A DNA stretch of 64,000 nucleotides from an uncultured Planktomarina sp. GTDB lineage: Bacteria > Pseudomonadota > Alphaproteobacteria > Rhodobacterales > Rhodobacteraceae. The position numbers and the translations under genes are program-made. This document shows positions 18,282 to 32,555 of this stretch, piece by piece (position 1 is the first letter of the stretch; each line of letters opens with the position of its first letter). The notes under the pieces are model-generated. The model did no database searches, had not been told where the DNA came from, and saw only the letters and a list, made by a program, of their open reading frames with translations. The DNA lies in the NCBI GenBank assembly GCA_943788425.1, contig CALSQF010000006.1, positions 372,001-436,000 of the forward strand, written 5' to 3'.

Positions 18282-18994
18282 GAGTTCGGGCTTAGGGCTT
18301 GCGGGCTGGCCAGTTTGGCCAAAATAGCCAGCGCTGCGTCGCGTGGGGAAGGGGCGGTCCAAATTGGCCGGCCCACAACCACATGATCTGCACCATTGGC
18401 AATGGCCTGCGCCGGAGTGGCGACGCGTTTTTGATCGCCCAAGTCGGCGCCTGTGGGGCGCACGCCGGGGGTGACGATCAACTTGCCTGTAGCCTCTGGA
18501 AGTGCGCGGATGATGGCGGCCTCCTGCGGACTAGCAATCACACCATCCGCGCCGGCGTCAAAGGCTTTGCCCGCGCGCTCTAATACCAAATCGGCAATAT
18601 CTCCGGGCTTGATAAGCGCATCATTGAGATCGGCGCGATCCAGTGACGTCAAGATCGTCACGGCTAAAATTTTCATATCCTTGCCAGCCGCGCCCTCTTT
18701 CGCAGCGCGCACAACGTACGGGTCGCCATGGACGGTGAGAAAATCGAGATCAAATTGCGCGATACCGCGCACCGCATGTTCAACTGTGGCGCCGATGTCG
18801 AACAATTTCATATCGAGAAAAATACGCTTGCCCATTTCCGCTTTTAGCTCATTGGCCAGTGCCAAACCGCCACCAGTCAGCATACCGAGGCCGATTTTGT
18901 AGAAGTTGACCGCATCCCCGAGATGCTCGGCCATCTTCAGGGCTTCAATGGCATTTGGCATATCCATCGCCATAATCAATTTGTCATCAGCCAT
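18278..18994 (-). CDS. pyrF: Orotidine 5'-phosphate decarboxylase
   Basis: A 238-residue OMP decarboxylase, the last step of UMP synthesis. IMAMDMP near the N-terminus, GMLTGGGLAL, the catalytic FLDMKLFDIGATVEHAV (Asp-x-Lys-x-x-Asp family motif) and the phosphate-binding VTPGVRP and VVGRPI are all present. The start at 18994 is supported by TTGGAGG 5 bases upstream on the minus strand; the open frame to 19015 is longer but lacks this support. It is convergent with the SPFH/NfeD pair. Confidence 0.96.
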   Translation of the reverse strand: MADDKLIMAMDMPNAIEALKMAEHLGDAVNFYKIGLGMLTGGGLALANELKAEMGKRIFLDMKLFDIGATVEHAVRGIAQFDLDFLTVHGDPYVVRAAKEGAAGKDMKILAVTILTSLDRADLNDALIKPGDIADLVLERAGKAFDAGADGVIASPQEAAIIRALPEATGKLIVTPGVRPTGADLGDQKRVATPAQAIANGADHVVVGRPIWTAPSPRDAALAILAKLASPQALSPNS

Positions 18995-19112
18995 GGGGGC
19001 CTCCAAGGTTTGCAAGTTGGAGGTGAACTATCCATTGCAACTGGGTCTGTCTATGCCATGGGTCAGAAATAGCGGTTTCATGTCAAAAAACTCGGTTTAT
19101 GCGGACCAAGCA

Positions 19113-19141
19113 CTTGTCCAGGCAATAGACCATGCCCAAAT
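19113..19141 (+). promoter_or_regulatory. Possible heat-shock (RpoH) promoter of clpB
   Basis: CTTGTC (19113-19118), a 16-bp spacer and CCCAAAT (19135-19141) resemble the RpoH pattern (CTTG near -35, CCCCATNT near -10). It lies 77 bp before the clpB start, and clpB is a classical RpoH target. The -10 match is imperfect. Confidence 0.45.
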
Positions 19142-19217
19142 AACAGTTAAGGTCGCACCAACGCTGTGCCGAAGTCGGGCAGCTTAAGATCCGCGACGCT
19201 TATGAAGGAGAGAGACG

Positions 19218-21827
19218 ATGAATTTAGACAAATTCACCGAACGGTCGCGTGGTTTCATCCAATCGGCCCAAACTATTGCACAAAGAGACGATCATGCGCG
19301 CCTAGGGCCGGAGCATTTGCTCAAAGCGCTCTTGGAAGACAAAGAGGGGTTGGCGAGCAACTTGATCGCGCGATCTGGCGGTGCACCCTCGCGGGTGTGC
19401 GAACATTTGGACCTCACGCTGTCCAAAATTGCCAAGGTCACGGGCAATGCGCAGGTCTATGTCGACAGCGCAACTGGCAAAGTTTTAACGGAGGCGGAAA
19501 AACTGGCGCAAAAGGCGGGCGACAGTTTCGTGCCCGTAGAGCGCATTTTGATGGCGCTTTGCATGGTGAAATCCAAAGCGAAGGAGGCACTCGACGCCGG
19601 TGCAGTCACCGCTCAAAAGCTCAATGGCGCAATTGAAGACATCCGCCGGGGTCGCACGGCAGATTCGGCCAGCGCTGAAGACAGCTATGAGGCGCTCAAG
19701 AAATATGCCCAGGATTTGACCGCACGGGCGCGAGAGGGGAAGATTGACCCGATCATTGGCCGGGATGAAGAAATCCGCCGCGCCATGCAGGTGCTATCGC
19801 GGCGCACCAAGAATAATCCCGTGTTAATCGGTGAGCCGGGCGTCGGGAAAACGGCGATTGCCGAGGGCATGGCGTTGCGCATTGTCAACGGTGACGTGCC
19901 CGAAAGCCTGCGCAATAAGCGGCTTTTGGCGCTGGATATGGGCGCCTTGATTGCTGGGGCGAAGTATCGTGGCGAATTTGAAGAACGTCTCAAGGCGGTT
20001 TTGAATGAGGTGATATCTGCGGCGGGCGAAATCCTATTGTTTATCGATGAGATGCACACGTTGGTGGGCGCGGGCAAAAGTGAGGGTGCGATGGATGCGG
20101 CTAATTTGATAAAACCGGCCTTGGCTCGCGGTGAATTACACTGTATCGGCGCGACCACGCTGGATGAATATCGCAAATATGTTGAAAAAGATGCCGCCCT
20201 TGCCCGGCGCTTTCAACCGCTGCAGGTCGAAGAGCCGAGCGTGACCGACACCATCTCGATCCTGCGCGGGATCAAGGAAAAATACGAGCTGCACCACGGT
20301 GTGCGCATCGCCGATGCGGCGCTTGTGGCGGCTGCAACCCTTTCAAACCGCTACATTACGGATCGTTTTTTGCCCGATAAAGCAATCGACCTCGTGGATG
20401 AGGCGGCCAGCCGGTTGCGGATGCAAGTGGATAGCAAACCAGAAGAGCTGGACGCATTGGACCGCGATATCTTGCAAAAACAAATCGAGGTTGAGGCGCT
20501 TAAGCTGGAAGATGATGCTGGATCAAAAACTCGGCTTGCTGCCTTGGAGAAATCTTTGGCTGATCTGCAAGAGCGGTCCAGCGAGCTGAATGCTCAATGG
20601 CAAGCAGAGCGGGATAAATTGGCCTCAGCGCGTGAAATCAAAGAGCAGCTAGACCGGGCTCGCGCCGATCTGGATATCGCCAAACGTGAGGGCAATCTCG
20701 GCAAAGCTGGCGAGCTGTCTTACGGGGTGATCCCTGGGTTGGAAAAAAGCCTGGCTGAGGCGGAAGCATCGGACAGTCATATGGTTGAGGAGGCCGTGCG
20801 TCCGGATCAAATCGCCGGTGTGGTCGAGCGCTGGACGGGGATTCCGACCTCAAGGATGCTGGAGGGCGAGCGTGATAAATTGCTGCGCATGGAGGACGAC
20901 CTGCATGCGCGGGTGATTGGCCAATCGGCCGCGGTCAAAGCCGTGTCCAATGCGGTGCGCCGGGCGCGGGCCGGGCTCAATGACGAAAGTCGGCCTTTGG
21001 GGAGCTTTCTCTTTTTGGGTCCAACGGGCGTGGGCAAGACAGAATTGACAAAGGCTGTGGCGGATTTCCTGTTTGATGATGTCTCTGCAATGGTTCGGAT
21101 TGATATGTCGGAATTCATGGAAAAACACAGTGTCTCGCGATTGATTGGCGCGCCTCCTGGCTATGTTGGCTATGATGAAGGGGGCGTTTTGACAGAAGCT
21201 GTGCGCCGCCGTCCGTATCAAGTGGTTTTGTTTGATGAAGTTGAGAAGGCGCATCCGGATGTGTTCAATATTCTATTGCAGGTTTTGGACGATGGTGTGC
21301 TCACCGACAGCCAGGGACGGACCGTGGACTTCAAACAGACTTTGATCGTACTGACCTCGAACCTTGGGGCGCAGGTGTTGAGTGAATTGCCAGATGGAAT
21401 GGACTCGTCGGAGGCGCGGCGCGACGTGATGGACGCTGTGCGGGGGCATTTCCGTCCCGAGTTTCTCAACCGTTTGGACGAGACCATCATTTTCGATCGT
21501 CTGAACAGGCAGGATATGGATGGCATTGTAGACATCCAATTGGCACGTTTGCAGAGCCGTCTGGCGCCGCGGCAAATCTGCTTAGAACTGGATGCCTTCG
21601 CCAAAACTTGGTTGGCTGATGAGGGTTATGATCCGGTTTTCGGCGCGCGTCCGTTGAAGCGGGTTATGCAATCGGCGTTGCAAAACCAATTGGCTGAGAT
21701 GCTTTTGGCTGGTGAAGTGGTAGATGGTGACATCGTGCCTGTGACGGCCGGCAGTGAGGGCTTGCTTGTTGGGGGCCGGGTGAGCGGTTCTACCCGACTG
21801 CCGCCGAAAGATGCGGTCGTGCATTAA
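19218..21827 (+). CDS. clpB: ATP-dependent disaggregase ClpB
   Basis: An 869-residue Hsp100 protein that rescues aggregated proteins together with DnaK. The N-domain covers about 1-150. The first AAA+ domain has Walker A GEPGVGKT at 205-212 and [11 protein letters not shown] coiled-coil middle domain covers about 405-530. The second AAA+ domain has GPTGVGKTE from about 601 and [12 protein letters not shown]. The pore loop YRGEFEERL is present. GAAGGAGAGAG precedes the ATG. The length is normal, and the middle domain distinguishes it from ClpA. Confidence 0.97.
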   Translation: MNLDKFTERSRGFIQSAQTIAQRDDHARLGPEHLLKALLEDKEGLASNLIARSGGAPSRVCEHLDLTLSKIAKVTGNAQVYVDSATGKVLTEAEKLAQKAGDSFVPVERILMALCMVKSKAKEALDAGAVTAQKLNGAIEDIRRGRTADSASAEDSYEALKKYAQDLTARAREGKIDPIIGRDEEIRRAMQVLSRRTKNNPVLIGEPGVGKTAIAEGMALRIVNGDVPESLRNKRLLALDMGALIAGAKYRGEFEERLKAVLNEVISAAGEILLFIDEMHTLVGAGKSEGAMDAANLIKPALARGELHCIGATTLDEYRKYVEKDAALARRFQPLQVEEPSVTDTISILRGIKEKYELHHGVRIADAALVAAATLSNRYITDRFLPDKAIDLVDEAASRLRMQVDSKPEELDALDRDILQKQIEVEALKLEDDAGSKTRLAALEKSLADLQERSSELNAQWQAERDKLASAREIKEQLDRARADLDIAKREGNLGKAGELSYGVIPGLEKSLAEAEASDSHMVEEAVRPDQIAGVVERWTGIPTSRMLEGERDKLLRMEDDLHARVIGQSAAVKAVSNAVRRARAGLNDESRPLGSFLFLGPTGVGKTELTKAVADFLFDDVSAMVRIDMSEFMEKHSVSRLIGAPPGYVGYDEGGVLTEAVRRRPYQVVLFDEVEKAHPDVFNILLQVLDDGVLTDSQGRTVDFKQTLIVLTSNLGAQVLSELPDGMDSSEARRDVMDAVRGHFRPEFLNRLDETIIFDRLNRQDMDGIVDIQLARLQSRLAPRQICLELDAFAKTWLADEGYDPVFGARPLKRVMQSALQNQLAEMLLAGEVVDGDIVPVTAGSEGLLVGGRVSGSTRLPPKDAVVH

Positions 21828-21843
21828 ACTTGCGAACACCGGG

Positions 21844-21867
21844 GCCCCCGCGCAACTGTGCGGGGGC
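21844..21867 (+). terminator. Stem-loop terminator after clpB
   Basis: GCCCCCGCGC (21844-21853) pairs with GTGCGGGGGC (21858-21867) around loop AACT, with one G-T pair. It is followed by GATTTATT, a weak T-tract. It lies between clpB and the HAD gene. Confidence 0.65.
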
Positions 21868-21891
21868 GATTTATTGTAAAAGGAACATTGT

Positions 21892-22561
21892 ATGTGTCAG
21901 CTTGACTGCGTGCCGAAGTTGGTAATTTTTGATTGTGACGGTGTGGTGGTGGACAGCGAGCCTCTGACATTGCAATTGATCCGTGATGATCTGGCCGCAA
22001 GAGGCTTGCCGCTTGATCTGACAAAAACCACCGATCTTTTCATGGGGGGCACGATTGCTGGAGCCGGCGCGCAAGCGCGGGAGATGGGCGCGGATATTCC
22101 AGAAGATTGGGCTCGATCTAATCTATGATAAAGTATTTGCTGCTTTGGCGCGCAAGGTGGAGCCTATCCCGGGCATTGGGGCGGTGTTGGACCGTTTGGA
22201 TCGTCAGGGGATTCCCTATGCGATTGGCTCAAACGGACCGCATCGCAAGATGGAAATCACCTTGGCGCGCTGCGGCTTGGCGGCGCGCTTTGCCGGGCGG
22301 ACCTATTCGCGCGAGGATGTTGCCGCGCCCAAACCAGCCCCGGATGTCTATCTTTTGGCTGCCAGCCAAGCTGGGGTGGCGCCGCAAGATTGCGTGGTGA
22401 TTGAAGACAGCGCCACCGGGGCTCAGGCCGCTGTAGCTGCGGGCATGGCTGTTTTCGGGTTTGCGCGCGAGACTCCGCGCGCAAAATTTGAAGGTCTCAC
22501 AGAGTTGCTATTTGACGACATGGCGCAGCTGCCGGCGTTACTTGGTTTGCCCACGGAGTGA
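21892..22561 (+). pseudogene. HAD-superfamily phosphatase, frameshifted
   Basis: Two overlapping frames together make one HAD-IA phosphatase of about 222 residues. The first (from ATG 21892, AAGGA upstream) has the nucleophile motif FDCDGVVVDSE (Asp14, Asp16) and the start of the cap, and reads through to a stop at 22126-22128. The second continues with DLIYDKVFAALARKVEPIPGI, motif II GSNGP, the KPAPDVY lysine motif and VIEDSATG, ending at 22561. Removing one G from the GGG at 22109-22111 gives a continuous ...DWLDLIYDK... protein. It is either a real frameshift mutation or a sequence error; both halves keep normal coding quality. The substrate class (phosphoglycolate- or sugar-phosphatase-like) is uncertain. 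Confidence 0.8.
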
Positions 22562-23293
22562 CGGCAGGCCAATACCTGTGCTTTCAAACCCCCCATCGAC
22601 AGAGATATTTTGCCCCGTCACAAAGCTGGCTTGATCGGAGCATAGAAAGGCGATGACCTGCCCTATTTCCGCTTCGCTGCCATAGCGCCCCAGTGGAATG
22701 GCATCGTGATAAGCATCGATAATGTCTTGGGTATGCACGGCCATGGCCAGCTTGGTGCGCACCGGACCGGGAGCCACAGAATTGACTCGGATTCCATATT
22801 CGCCAAGCTCTGCGGCATATTGCTGTGTCATATGAATGATTGCAGCTTTGGACGTTCCATAGGCCACCCGCAGGGTTGAGGCCCGCAAACCTGAAATTGA
22901 GGCAATATTGACCACTGCGCCGCGGCTGGCCTTTAGGGCTGGCGTGGCGGCTTGGGTGCACAGAAATGCCCCGTCCAGATTGGTGTCCATCACCCGCCGC
23001 CAACGGGCGAAGGAGGTTTGCTCGAGCGGACCAAAATCTGCGACCCCGGCGTTATTGACCAAAGCATCAATCTGCCCTCGTGCGGCCAGCGTCACTGCGA
23101 TCATTTTGTCCACTTGGCCTGGGTCTGAGATATCATGCACGGCTGCGGTCACAGCGTGGCGCTCAGAGGCTCGGGCCATCAATTCTTCTGCGTCTCTGTC
23201 CACCATGACCACATGCCAGCCCTGTGCGCATAGGATATCAGTGGTGGCGAGACCAATGCCGCGCGCGGCGCCGGTAATGAGTGCAGTTTTCAT
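22538..23293 (-). CDS. Short-chain dehydrogenase/reductase
   Basis: A 251-residue classical SDR. The cofactor loop TGAARGIG is at 7-14, NNAG near 80, the catalytic Ser near 132-134, and Tyr145/Lys149 in YGTSK. Asp32 after the second strand (VMVDRD) favours NAD(H). The C-terminal FVTGQNISVDGG is typical. GGAGATCGAC precedes the ATG at 23293, so the upstream in-frame extension to 23341 is rejected. Its end overlaps the end of the HAD gene by 24 bp. The substrate is unknown. Confidence 0.9.
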   Translation of the reverse strand: MKTALITGAARGIGLATTDILCAQGWHVVMVDRDAEELMARASERHAVTAAVHDISDPGQVDKMIAVTLAARGQIDALVNNAGVADFGPLEQTSFARWRRVMDTNLDGAFLCTQAATPALKASRGAVVNIASISGLRASTLRVAYGTSKAAIIHMTQQYAAELGEYGIRVNSVAPGPVRTKLAMAVHTQDIIDAYHDAIPLGRYGSEAEIGQVIAFLCSDQASFVTGQNISVDGGFESTGIGLPSLRGQTK

Positions 23294-23442
23294 GTCGATC
23301 TCCTTTTGACTGACTGTGCCGCCGGGTCGCGGCAGAGGCAAGCGGTCAAAATGTTTCCGGTGCCTAGCGAAGCTGTGATGTGAGTTGTATTGGACAGAAA
23401 CGGCTTTTGGGTTACCTCTTTGGCAACGGAAAGGATCTGACT

Positions 23443-24345
23443 ATGGCACATCGCTGGACGAATACGCTGACACGCGCCGATATTACCCCGGAGCCGCTTT
23501 GGCTCAATCGCAGGCAACTCATTGCCGGTGCCTTGGGCGCGGGGGCTATGGCTTCGATCGCCAGCCCGGCTTTGGCGGAAACCTTGGAGCCTAATACTTG
23601 GGAGCATATTACCAGCTATAACAATTTTTATGAATTTGGCACCGATAAGGAAGACCCTGCCGCCAATGCCCATCGTTTGAACACCGCTGGTTGGGAGATT
23701 GAAGTGGATGGTCTGGTCGACGCGCCTGGACGCTATTCGGTGGCCTCCCTACTTGAAGGTTTAAGCGAAGAGGAGCGCATCTATCGGTTCCGCTGTGTGG
23801 AAGCATGGGCGATGGTCGTGCCTTGGAATGGGGTAGAGCTGAAAGACATACTCGATAAGGTTGGCGTGCAGTCTGGGGCAAAATATGTGGCCTTTGAGAC
23901 AGCCAACCGTCCCGATGAAATGCCAGGTCTGCGCTACCCTGTGTTGGATTGGCCCTATCGTGAGGGGCTGCGGCTTGATGAGGCTCTGCATCCTTTGACT
24001 TTGATGGCGACGGGGATTTACGGCAAGCCCATCCCAAATCAAAATGGGGCACCCATCCGGTTGGTGGTGCCTTGGAAATATGGTTTCAAATCGATCAAAT
24101 CCATCGTTCGGATTACCTTAACGGACCAAGAGCCCGTCACGAGCTGGAATATGGCCAATGCCCGAGAGTATGGCTTTTACAGCAATGTGAATCCAACGGT
24201 CAGCCATCCACGTTGGTCGCAAGCCACAGAACGCAGGATTGGCGGTGGCCTGTTTAATCGCCGGCAACCGACATTGATGTTCAACGGGTATGAGGCGGAA
24301 GTTGCAGATCTCTATGAGGGCATGGATCTCAAGACGTATTTTTAA
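23443..24345 (+). CDS. msrP: Protein-methionine-sulfoxide reductase catalytic subunit MsrP
   Basis: A 300-residue periplasmic molybdopterin enzyme (formerly YedY) that repairs oxidised methionines in envelope proteins. A Tat signal with NRRQLIAG (Arg23-Arg24) leads to a processing site near SPALA. Cys118 in FRCVEAWAMVVPW is the expected molybdenum ligand. AAGGAT lies 6 bases before ATG 23443; the longer frame from 23380 adds residues before the Tat motif without support. msrQ follows, giving the usual msrPQ pair. Confidence 0.95.
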   Translation: MAHRWTNTLTRADITPEPLWLNRRQLIAGALGAGAMASIASPALAETLEPNTWEHITSYNNFYEFGTDKEDPAANAHRLNTAGWEIEVDGLVDAPGRYSVASLLEGLSEEERIYRFRCVEAWAMVVPWNGVELKDILDKVGVQSGAKYVAFETANRPDEMPGLRYPVLDWPYREGLRLDEALHPLTLMATGIYGKPIPNQNGAPIRLVVPWKYGFKSIKSIVRITLTDQEPVTSWNMANAREYGFYSNVNPTVSHPRWSQATERRIGGGLFNRRQPTLMFNGYEAEVADLYEGMDLKTYF

Positions 24346-24429
24346 CCTCTTGTCCCCATGGTGCGGAGTGTTTGCGTTCACTCGCCATTTGGCTAATATG
24401 ACCCCATTGAATGAAAATGGATTGTCTAA

Positions 24430-25065
24430 ATGTTTATACAAAGCATAAATGCCGGGCTGCGCAAAATTCCAACCTGGGTGCTATACATTATTTTACCTAT
24501 TCCGGGTCTCTTGGCCATTGTCGCAGGTTTGACCGATAATCTTGGACCAGAACCCATTAATGAACTGGAAGAGCAATTGGGCGAATTTGCTCTCAAACTT
24601 TTAATCGTGGGTCTCGCTGTCTCACCGCTGTTACACGTTACCCGGATCAATCTGGTGCGATTCCGCAGAGCCATCGGATTGATGGCTTTCGCTTATGTCT
24701 TGGCGCATTTCTTGGTCTGGTTCTTGCTGGATCTCCAGGCTCTCAATCAAATCTGGACTGAGATTGCCAAACGCCCCTATGTGACCGCGGGGTTCGCTGG
24801 GTTCATTGTGATGATTCCACTGGCGTTGACCTCAAATGATTGGTCGGTTCGGCGCCTTGGCCGGTTTTGGCGGGTCTTGCATCGCTTGACCTATCTGGCT
24901 GCGATTCTTGCGGGGGTGCATTTCATCATGCTGTCGAAAGGCTTTGATGTGGAAGCCCTGGCCCATATGGCCGTGATCCTGGCATTTTTGGCCCTGCGCG
25001 TGGGCAAATGGCGTCGTAGATTGCAATCTGGCCTTCAAGGACTGCGGACAAAGCTTATTGGGTGA
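24430..25065 (+). CDS. msrQ: Protein-methionine-sulfoxide reductase heme-binding subunit MsrQ
   Basis: A 211-residue membrane flavocytochrome that passes electrons from the respiratory chain to MsrP. About six hydrophobic segments; His residues in LLHVTRINLVRFRR, AHFLVWF, LHRLTYLAA and GVHFIML are candidate heme ligands, as in the ferric-reductase-like family. Length matches MsrQ. It lies 84 bp after msrP. Confidence 0.94.
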   Translation: MFIQSINAGLRKIPTWVLYIILPIPGLLAIVAGLTDNLGPEPINELEEQLGEFALKLLIVGLAVSPLLHVTRINLVRFRRAIGLMAFAYVLAHFLVWFLLDLQALNQIWTEIAKRPYVTAGFAGFIVMIPLALTSNDWSVRRLGRFWRVLHRLTYLAAILAGVHFIMLSKGFDVEALAHMAVILAFLALRVGKWRRRLQSGLQGLRTKLIG

Positions 25066-25657
25066 GGAGACCTCTGCTGGAGTTTAGGTGAGTCTGTGGC
25101 TGCTGGCATATCTGAGCTGCCAAGATTCCCGCGAATTCGTGCTTTATCGGCTGCAGGCGTGGTTTGTGGCCAGGTCACTTACGGGTAGCCGTTACCAAAA
25201 AAGAAATTATCATCCTGTTTTTAAATGCAAAAAAACTTAATTCAAAAAATTAGATTTTTCTGCAAAAAAGCTCTTGCGGCTTTTGGTCAGTAACCTTAGA
25301 AGCCCTCTATCAGCAACGCAGAGACGCCGCGCTGGTCACGACTACTGATAGCAGGTGTTTTCATTTTGCGCATAATGTTTGCGTAATTTGATTATTTTTG
25401 TGTCACGTTATTTGAAATATTGGTATCTGAAGAGATATGTGGGCGGTTTGGTTCATTCGATGAACAAACAACTGCATATCGACTTACTAGGGCTACTTCT
25501 TATGAGGGTGTCCGATGATGTAAGGTCAGCTTCACTGTTTGTTAGGTTTTTGTTTCTTTTGAAACTGAAGCACAATGGACAGAAATGATGTCCCGCCTGA
25601 ACAGCGGGACGATGTGCAGAGGTTCGAACGTCAAGGATATACAGGTAACTGTATTTC
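25066..25657 (+). other. Leader region of the rRNA operon
   Basis: A gene-free 592 bp rich in A+T between msrQ and 16S rRNA. It holds the probable rRNA promoter (25274-25301) and a leader hairpin GTCCCGC/GCGGGAC (25590-25596 with 25604-25610). Small open frames here (such as 25379-25588) have no ribosome-binding site or recognisable product and are taken as chance. Confidence 0.75.
25274..25301 (+). promoter_or_regulatory. rRNA operon promoter
   Basis: TTGCGG (25274-25279), a 16-bp spacer and TTAGAA (25296-25301), followed by GCCCTCT. A TTGCGG...TTAGAAGCCC arrangement is, to my knowledge, typical of roseobacter rRNA leaders. An A/T-rich stretch directly upstream (25198-25270) could act as an UP-like element. 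It lies about 350 bp before 16S. Confidence 0.6.
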
Positions 25658-27129
<1,472 letters not shown>

Positions 27130-27369
27130 GATCTTAGCAGCAAGACTTTTGTCTTACTCGTAGATCACTTAGCATGATATGTCCTTTGCATATCAAAACA
27201 TCAGTTCATCTTTTGATGGACTTGGGCCGAGCCGTCCTCATATCTCTTCAGAAATTGCAAGCCTTGAGCTTGTATAAACCGCCTGATTGGACCACCACCG
27301 GCCCTTTCGGCAGACTTGCTTTGCAAGTCACCTGTCGGGCGTTGTCGATCTTGTTATGCAAGATCCACT

Positions 27370-27446
<77 letters not shown>

Positions 27447-27463
27447 TAGATTCACCCTTAAAA

Positions 27464-27539
27464 GGGGCGTTAGCTCAGCTGGGAGAGCACCTGCTTTGCA
27501 AGCAGGGGGTCATCGGTTCGATCCCGATACGCTCCACCA
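27464..27539 (+). tRNA. tRNA-Ala (TGC)
   Basis: Acceptor GGGGCGT/ACGCTCC, anticodon loop TTTGCAA (anticodon TGC) between CCTGC and GCAGG, T-arm GGTTCGATCC, CCA encoded. It is the second spacer tRNA, 17 bp after tRNA-Ile. Confidence 0.97.
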
Positions 27540-27970
27540 AGGATTTAAGTTTGAAAGTTAAGCAACTTTAGTTGTTTTGCTGTCCAACTTGGACTTTGTT
27601 CAGTCTTCGGACTGACTTGACATCGTAAAGAGAGATACAAACATCAGAATTACTGATGCACCAAGTAAGGTGTATCGTGATGTTGTTTGGCATCGTGTAA
27701 GAGGGGTAGGAGTGATCTTATCTTTTGTCACGCTGCCTTTTATAGCAACAGTTCACAAAGTAATTTTGTTCCAAGTTAAGTACAATTATACCTGAGCAAA
27801 TCCGCAAGGTTTTGCTCATCGTCGCTGCTCTATCCGGGCAGTGGCGGCACGAATGTTGCCCCCTCTTTGAACCAGCGGGGGCCCATGGGAATAATTTTGT
27901 ATGACTTTTGGTTCAGAATTTAGTCATCTTCGGATGATGTTGGCAGGACATGCAAAAGGCCTGTCTTCTT
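27540..27970 (+). other. tRNA-Ala to 23S spacer
   Basis: A 431-bp non-coding spacer. It contains the left arm of the outer processing stem (27767-27782), a hairpin GAGCAAA...TTTGCTC (about 27796-27819), and ends at the left arm of the inner 23S stem. No gene was seen. Confidence 0.7.
27767..27782 (+). repeat. Left arm of outer 23S processing stem
   Basis: TGTTCCAAGTTAAGTA is exactly complementary to TACTTAACTTGGAACA at 30990-31005. The two arms flank the 23S gene by about 200 and 60 bp, so the precursor can form a 16-bp stem suited to RNase III cutting. Confidence 0.75.
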
Positions 27971-27975
27971 CTGGA

Positions 27976-30930
<2,955 letters not shown>

Positions 30931-30989
30931 CAGTAGAAGGCAGACACGCCAATACTGATCCAAAAGCCATACACAATTGCCGCATAATA

Positions 30990-31005
30990 TACTTAACTTG
31001 GAACA
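30990..31005 (+). repeat. Right arm of outer 23S processing stem
   Basis: TACTTAACTTGGAACA, the exact reverse complement of 27767-27782. It lies between 23S and 5S. Confidence 0.75.
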
Positions 31006-31046
31006 CCAAAGTTTGATTGCTAATAACAATCAGAATTTGTCTATCT

Positions 31047-31164
<118 letters not shown>

Positions 31165-31286
31165 CTAGATAGATAAATAAATCTCTCAATGCGATAATAT
31201 AAATATAAACAATCTAAGTAAACCGGTGTAGGCAAGTGCTTGCTTCGAAGCAGGAAGCTATTAAAATAGCCGCTATGGAGGACATA

Positions 31287-31598
31287 ATGTTTGCACGTAT
31301 ATACCAGCCCGCTAAAACAGCTATGTCATCTGGCACTGCCAAAACAAAACTTTGGGTGCTTGAATTTGTGCAGACGGGAGCGCGCCGTATCGATCCCCTG
31401 ATGGGGTGGACCTCCAGTGATGATACGCAAACGCAGATACGCCTGCAGTTTGACACGAAAGATGAGGCTGTAGCCTATGCCGAACGCCATGGTATTGAGG
31501 CCACGGTTGTTGAACCTCAAAAGCGTGCCACAAATATTCGTGCTGGCGGTTATGGAGAAAATTTCGCAACAAATCGTCGTGGTGTTTGGACCCATTAG
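31287..31598 (+). CDS. NADH dehydrogenase accessory subunit, NDUFS4-like (ETC complex I conserved region)
   Basis: A 103-residue homologue of the mitochondrial complex I 18-kDa subunit NDUFS4, found in alphaproteobacteria. Segments are [55 protein letters not shown] and the C-terminal [12 protein letters not shown]. It sits at the peripheral arm of complex I and supports stability and NADH oxidation. GGAGG (31277-31281) fixes the ATG at 31287; the frame is open from 31236. No other nuo gene is near. It lies 122 bp after 5S rRNA and may depend partly on rRNA read-through. Confidence 0.9.
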   Translation: MFARIYQPAKTAMSSGTAKTKLWVLEFVQTGARRIDPLMGWTSSDDTQTQIRLQFDTKDEAVAYAERHGIEATVVEPQKRATNIRAGGYGENFATNRRGVWTH

Positions 31599-31774
31599 GC
31601 TGCCATCTTACGACGTTAAGGAAACTGCCTCCGTCGCCTTGGTGCCGGAGCTAAAAACCTGGAACTGAATTAAATATAAATATTAAAACTTCATTTATTT
31701 TGACCTTTACAGGTGAGATCTCATTTGGTTTCAAAAATTTGGGTTAGGTGGGCAGTCGAGATTAGGAATTCACT

Positions 31775-32314
31775 ATGGATTCGCCCAGTCATGTATATTT
31801 TGGTTGTTCAGAGCCATCTGATATTCGTTGTGACCGTACCATTTCTCACGCATCGTCACAGTCGGTTGCCACCGAGTTAAGCTCACTTATGCTTTGGGTT
31901 TGTGACCTGCCCCACCAGGTCTTTGCAAAAGATTGTCCTTTCTATGAAGTTGAGGCGATGTCCTTGATCCACGGCCAGATTGCGCGATTGGCTTGGCGCA
32001 GCATCATGGCTGCTAGTCGAGGGAAGGTGTTGACGCTCTACGCGCGTCGTTCTGTTCATTTTGTTTGGGCCCCACTCATGTTCTCTGCTGGAACACTGGA
32101 AGGTATAGGTTTGTTCTATGGCGTATCTTACGACTGCAATCAACGCAGAGTTTCCTTCCCAGTTTATCGATCCAAGACGGATGGGTTGTTCTCATCTAGT
32201 TATGGTGCTTTGCGAATTTGGAGAAATGCCTCTGGGGGTGCCAGTGAACCTGACGCGGAGCAAGATTACATATTGTTGCGCGGATACCGCAACCCTGCTG
32301 CGCTAGCAATCTGA
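31775..32314 (+). CDS. Hypothetical protein
   Basis: A 179-residue open frame with no family I recognise. AGGA lies about 10 bases before the ATG. It has several scattered Cys residues, no clear signal peptide or membrane segment, and an unremarkable composition. It sits alone between the complex I accessory gene and the transporter cluster, with 176 bp before and 241 bp after it. It could be a real orphan gene, a decayed gene or a chance open frame. Confidence 0.35.
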   Translation: MDSPSHVYFGCSEPSDIRCDRTISHASSQSVATELSSLMLWVCDLPHQVFAKDCPFYEVEAMSLIHGQIARLAWRSIMAASRGKVLTLYARRSVHFVWAPLMFSAGTLEGIGLFYGVSYDCNQRRVSFPVYRSKTDGLFSSSYGALRIWRNASGGASEPDAEQDYILLRGYRNPAALAI

Positions 32315-32483
32315 TACGAGTTCTCATTCGACTGAAAACTTCCAATAGTGGCATCCTTTTAACAGGCTATTGGCAGCTACTTATTTTAATGTGACACAAA
32401 TTTATAGACAGAACGAGATTAAAAGTTAAGCTGGACCAAGTGCCTTGGATGTAAAGGGCCTTTTGAGGATGTTGTCTGATATG

Positions 32484-32499
32484 TGAACCATACGGTTCA
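32484..32499. promoter_or_regulatory. Palindromic operator candidate before TctC gene
   Basis: TGAACC-ATAC-GGTTCA, a perfect 6-bp inverted repeat 57 bp before the tctC-like start, within a 241-bp gene-free stretch. It has the form of a repressor or activator site for the cluster. No regulator gene is encoded in the cluster. The rest of 32315-32555 shows only a longer imperfect repeat CCAATAG...CTATTGG (32342-32373). Confidence 0.45.
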
Positions 32500-32555
32500 G
32501 TTCGGCAATCTAGGGGTAAGATTTTGCGTTGCGGCACCCATAAGGGAGGTAAAAA

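Noticed and set aside
25379..25588. Small open frame in the rRNA leader
   Set aside because: It lies in the transcribed leader after the rRNA promoter and has no supporting start signal.
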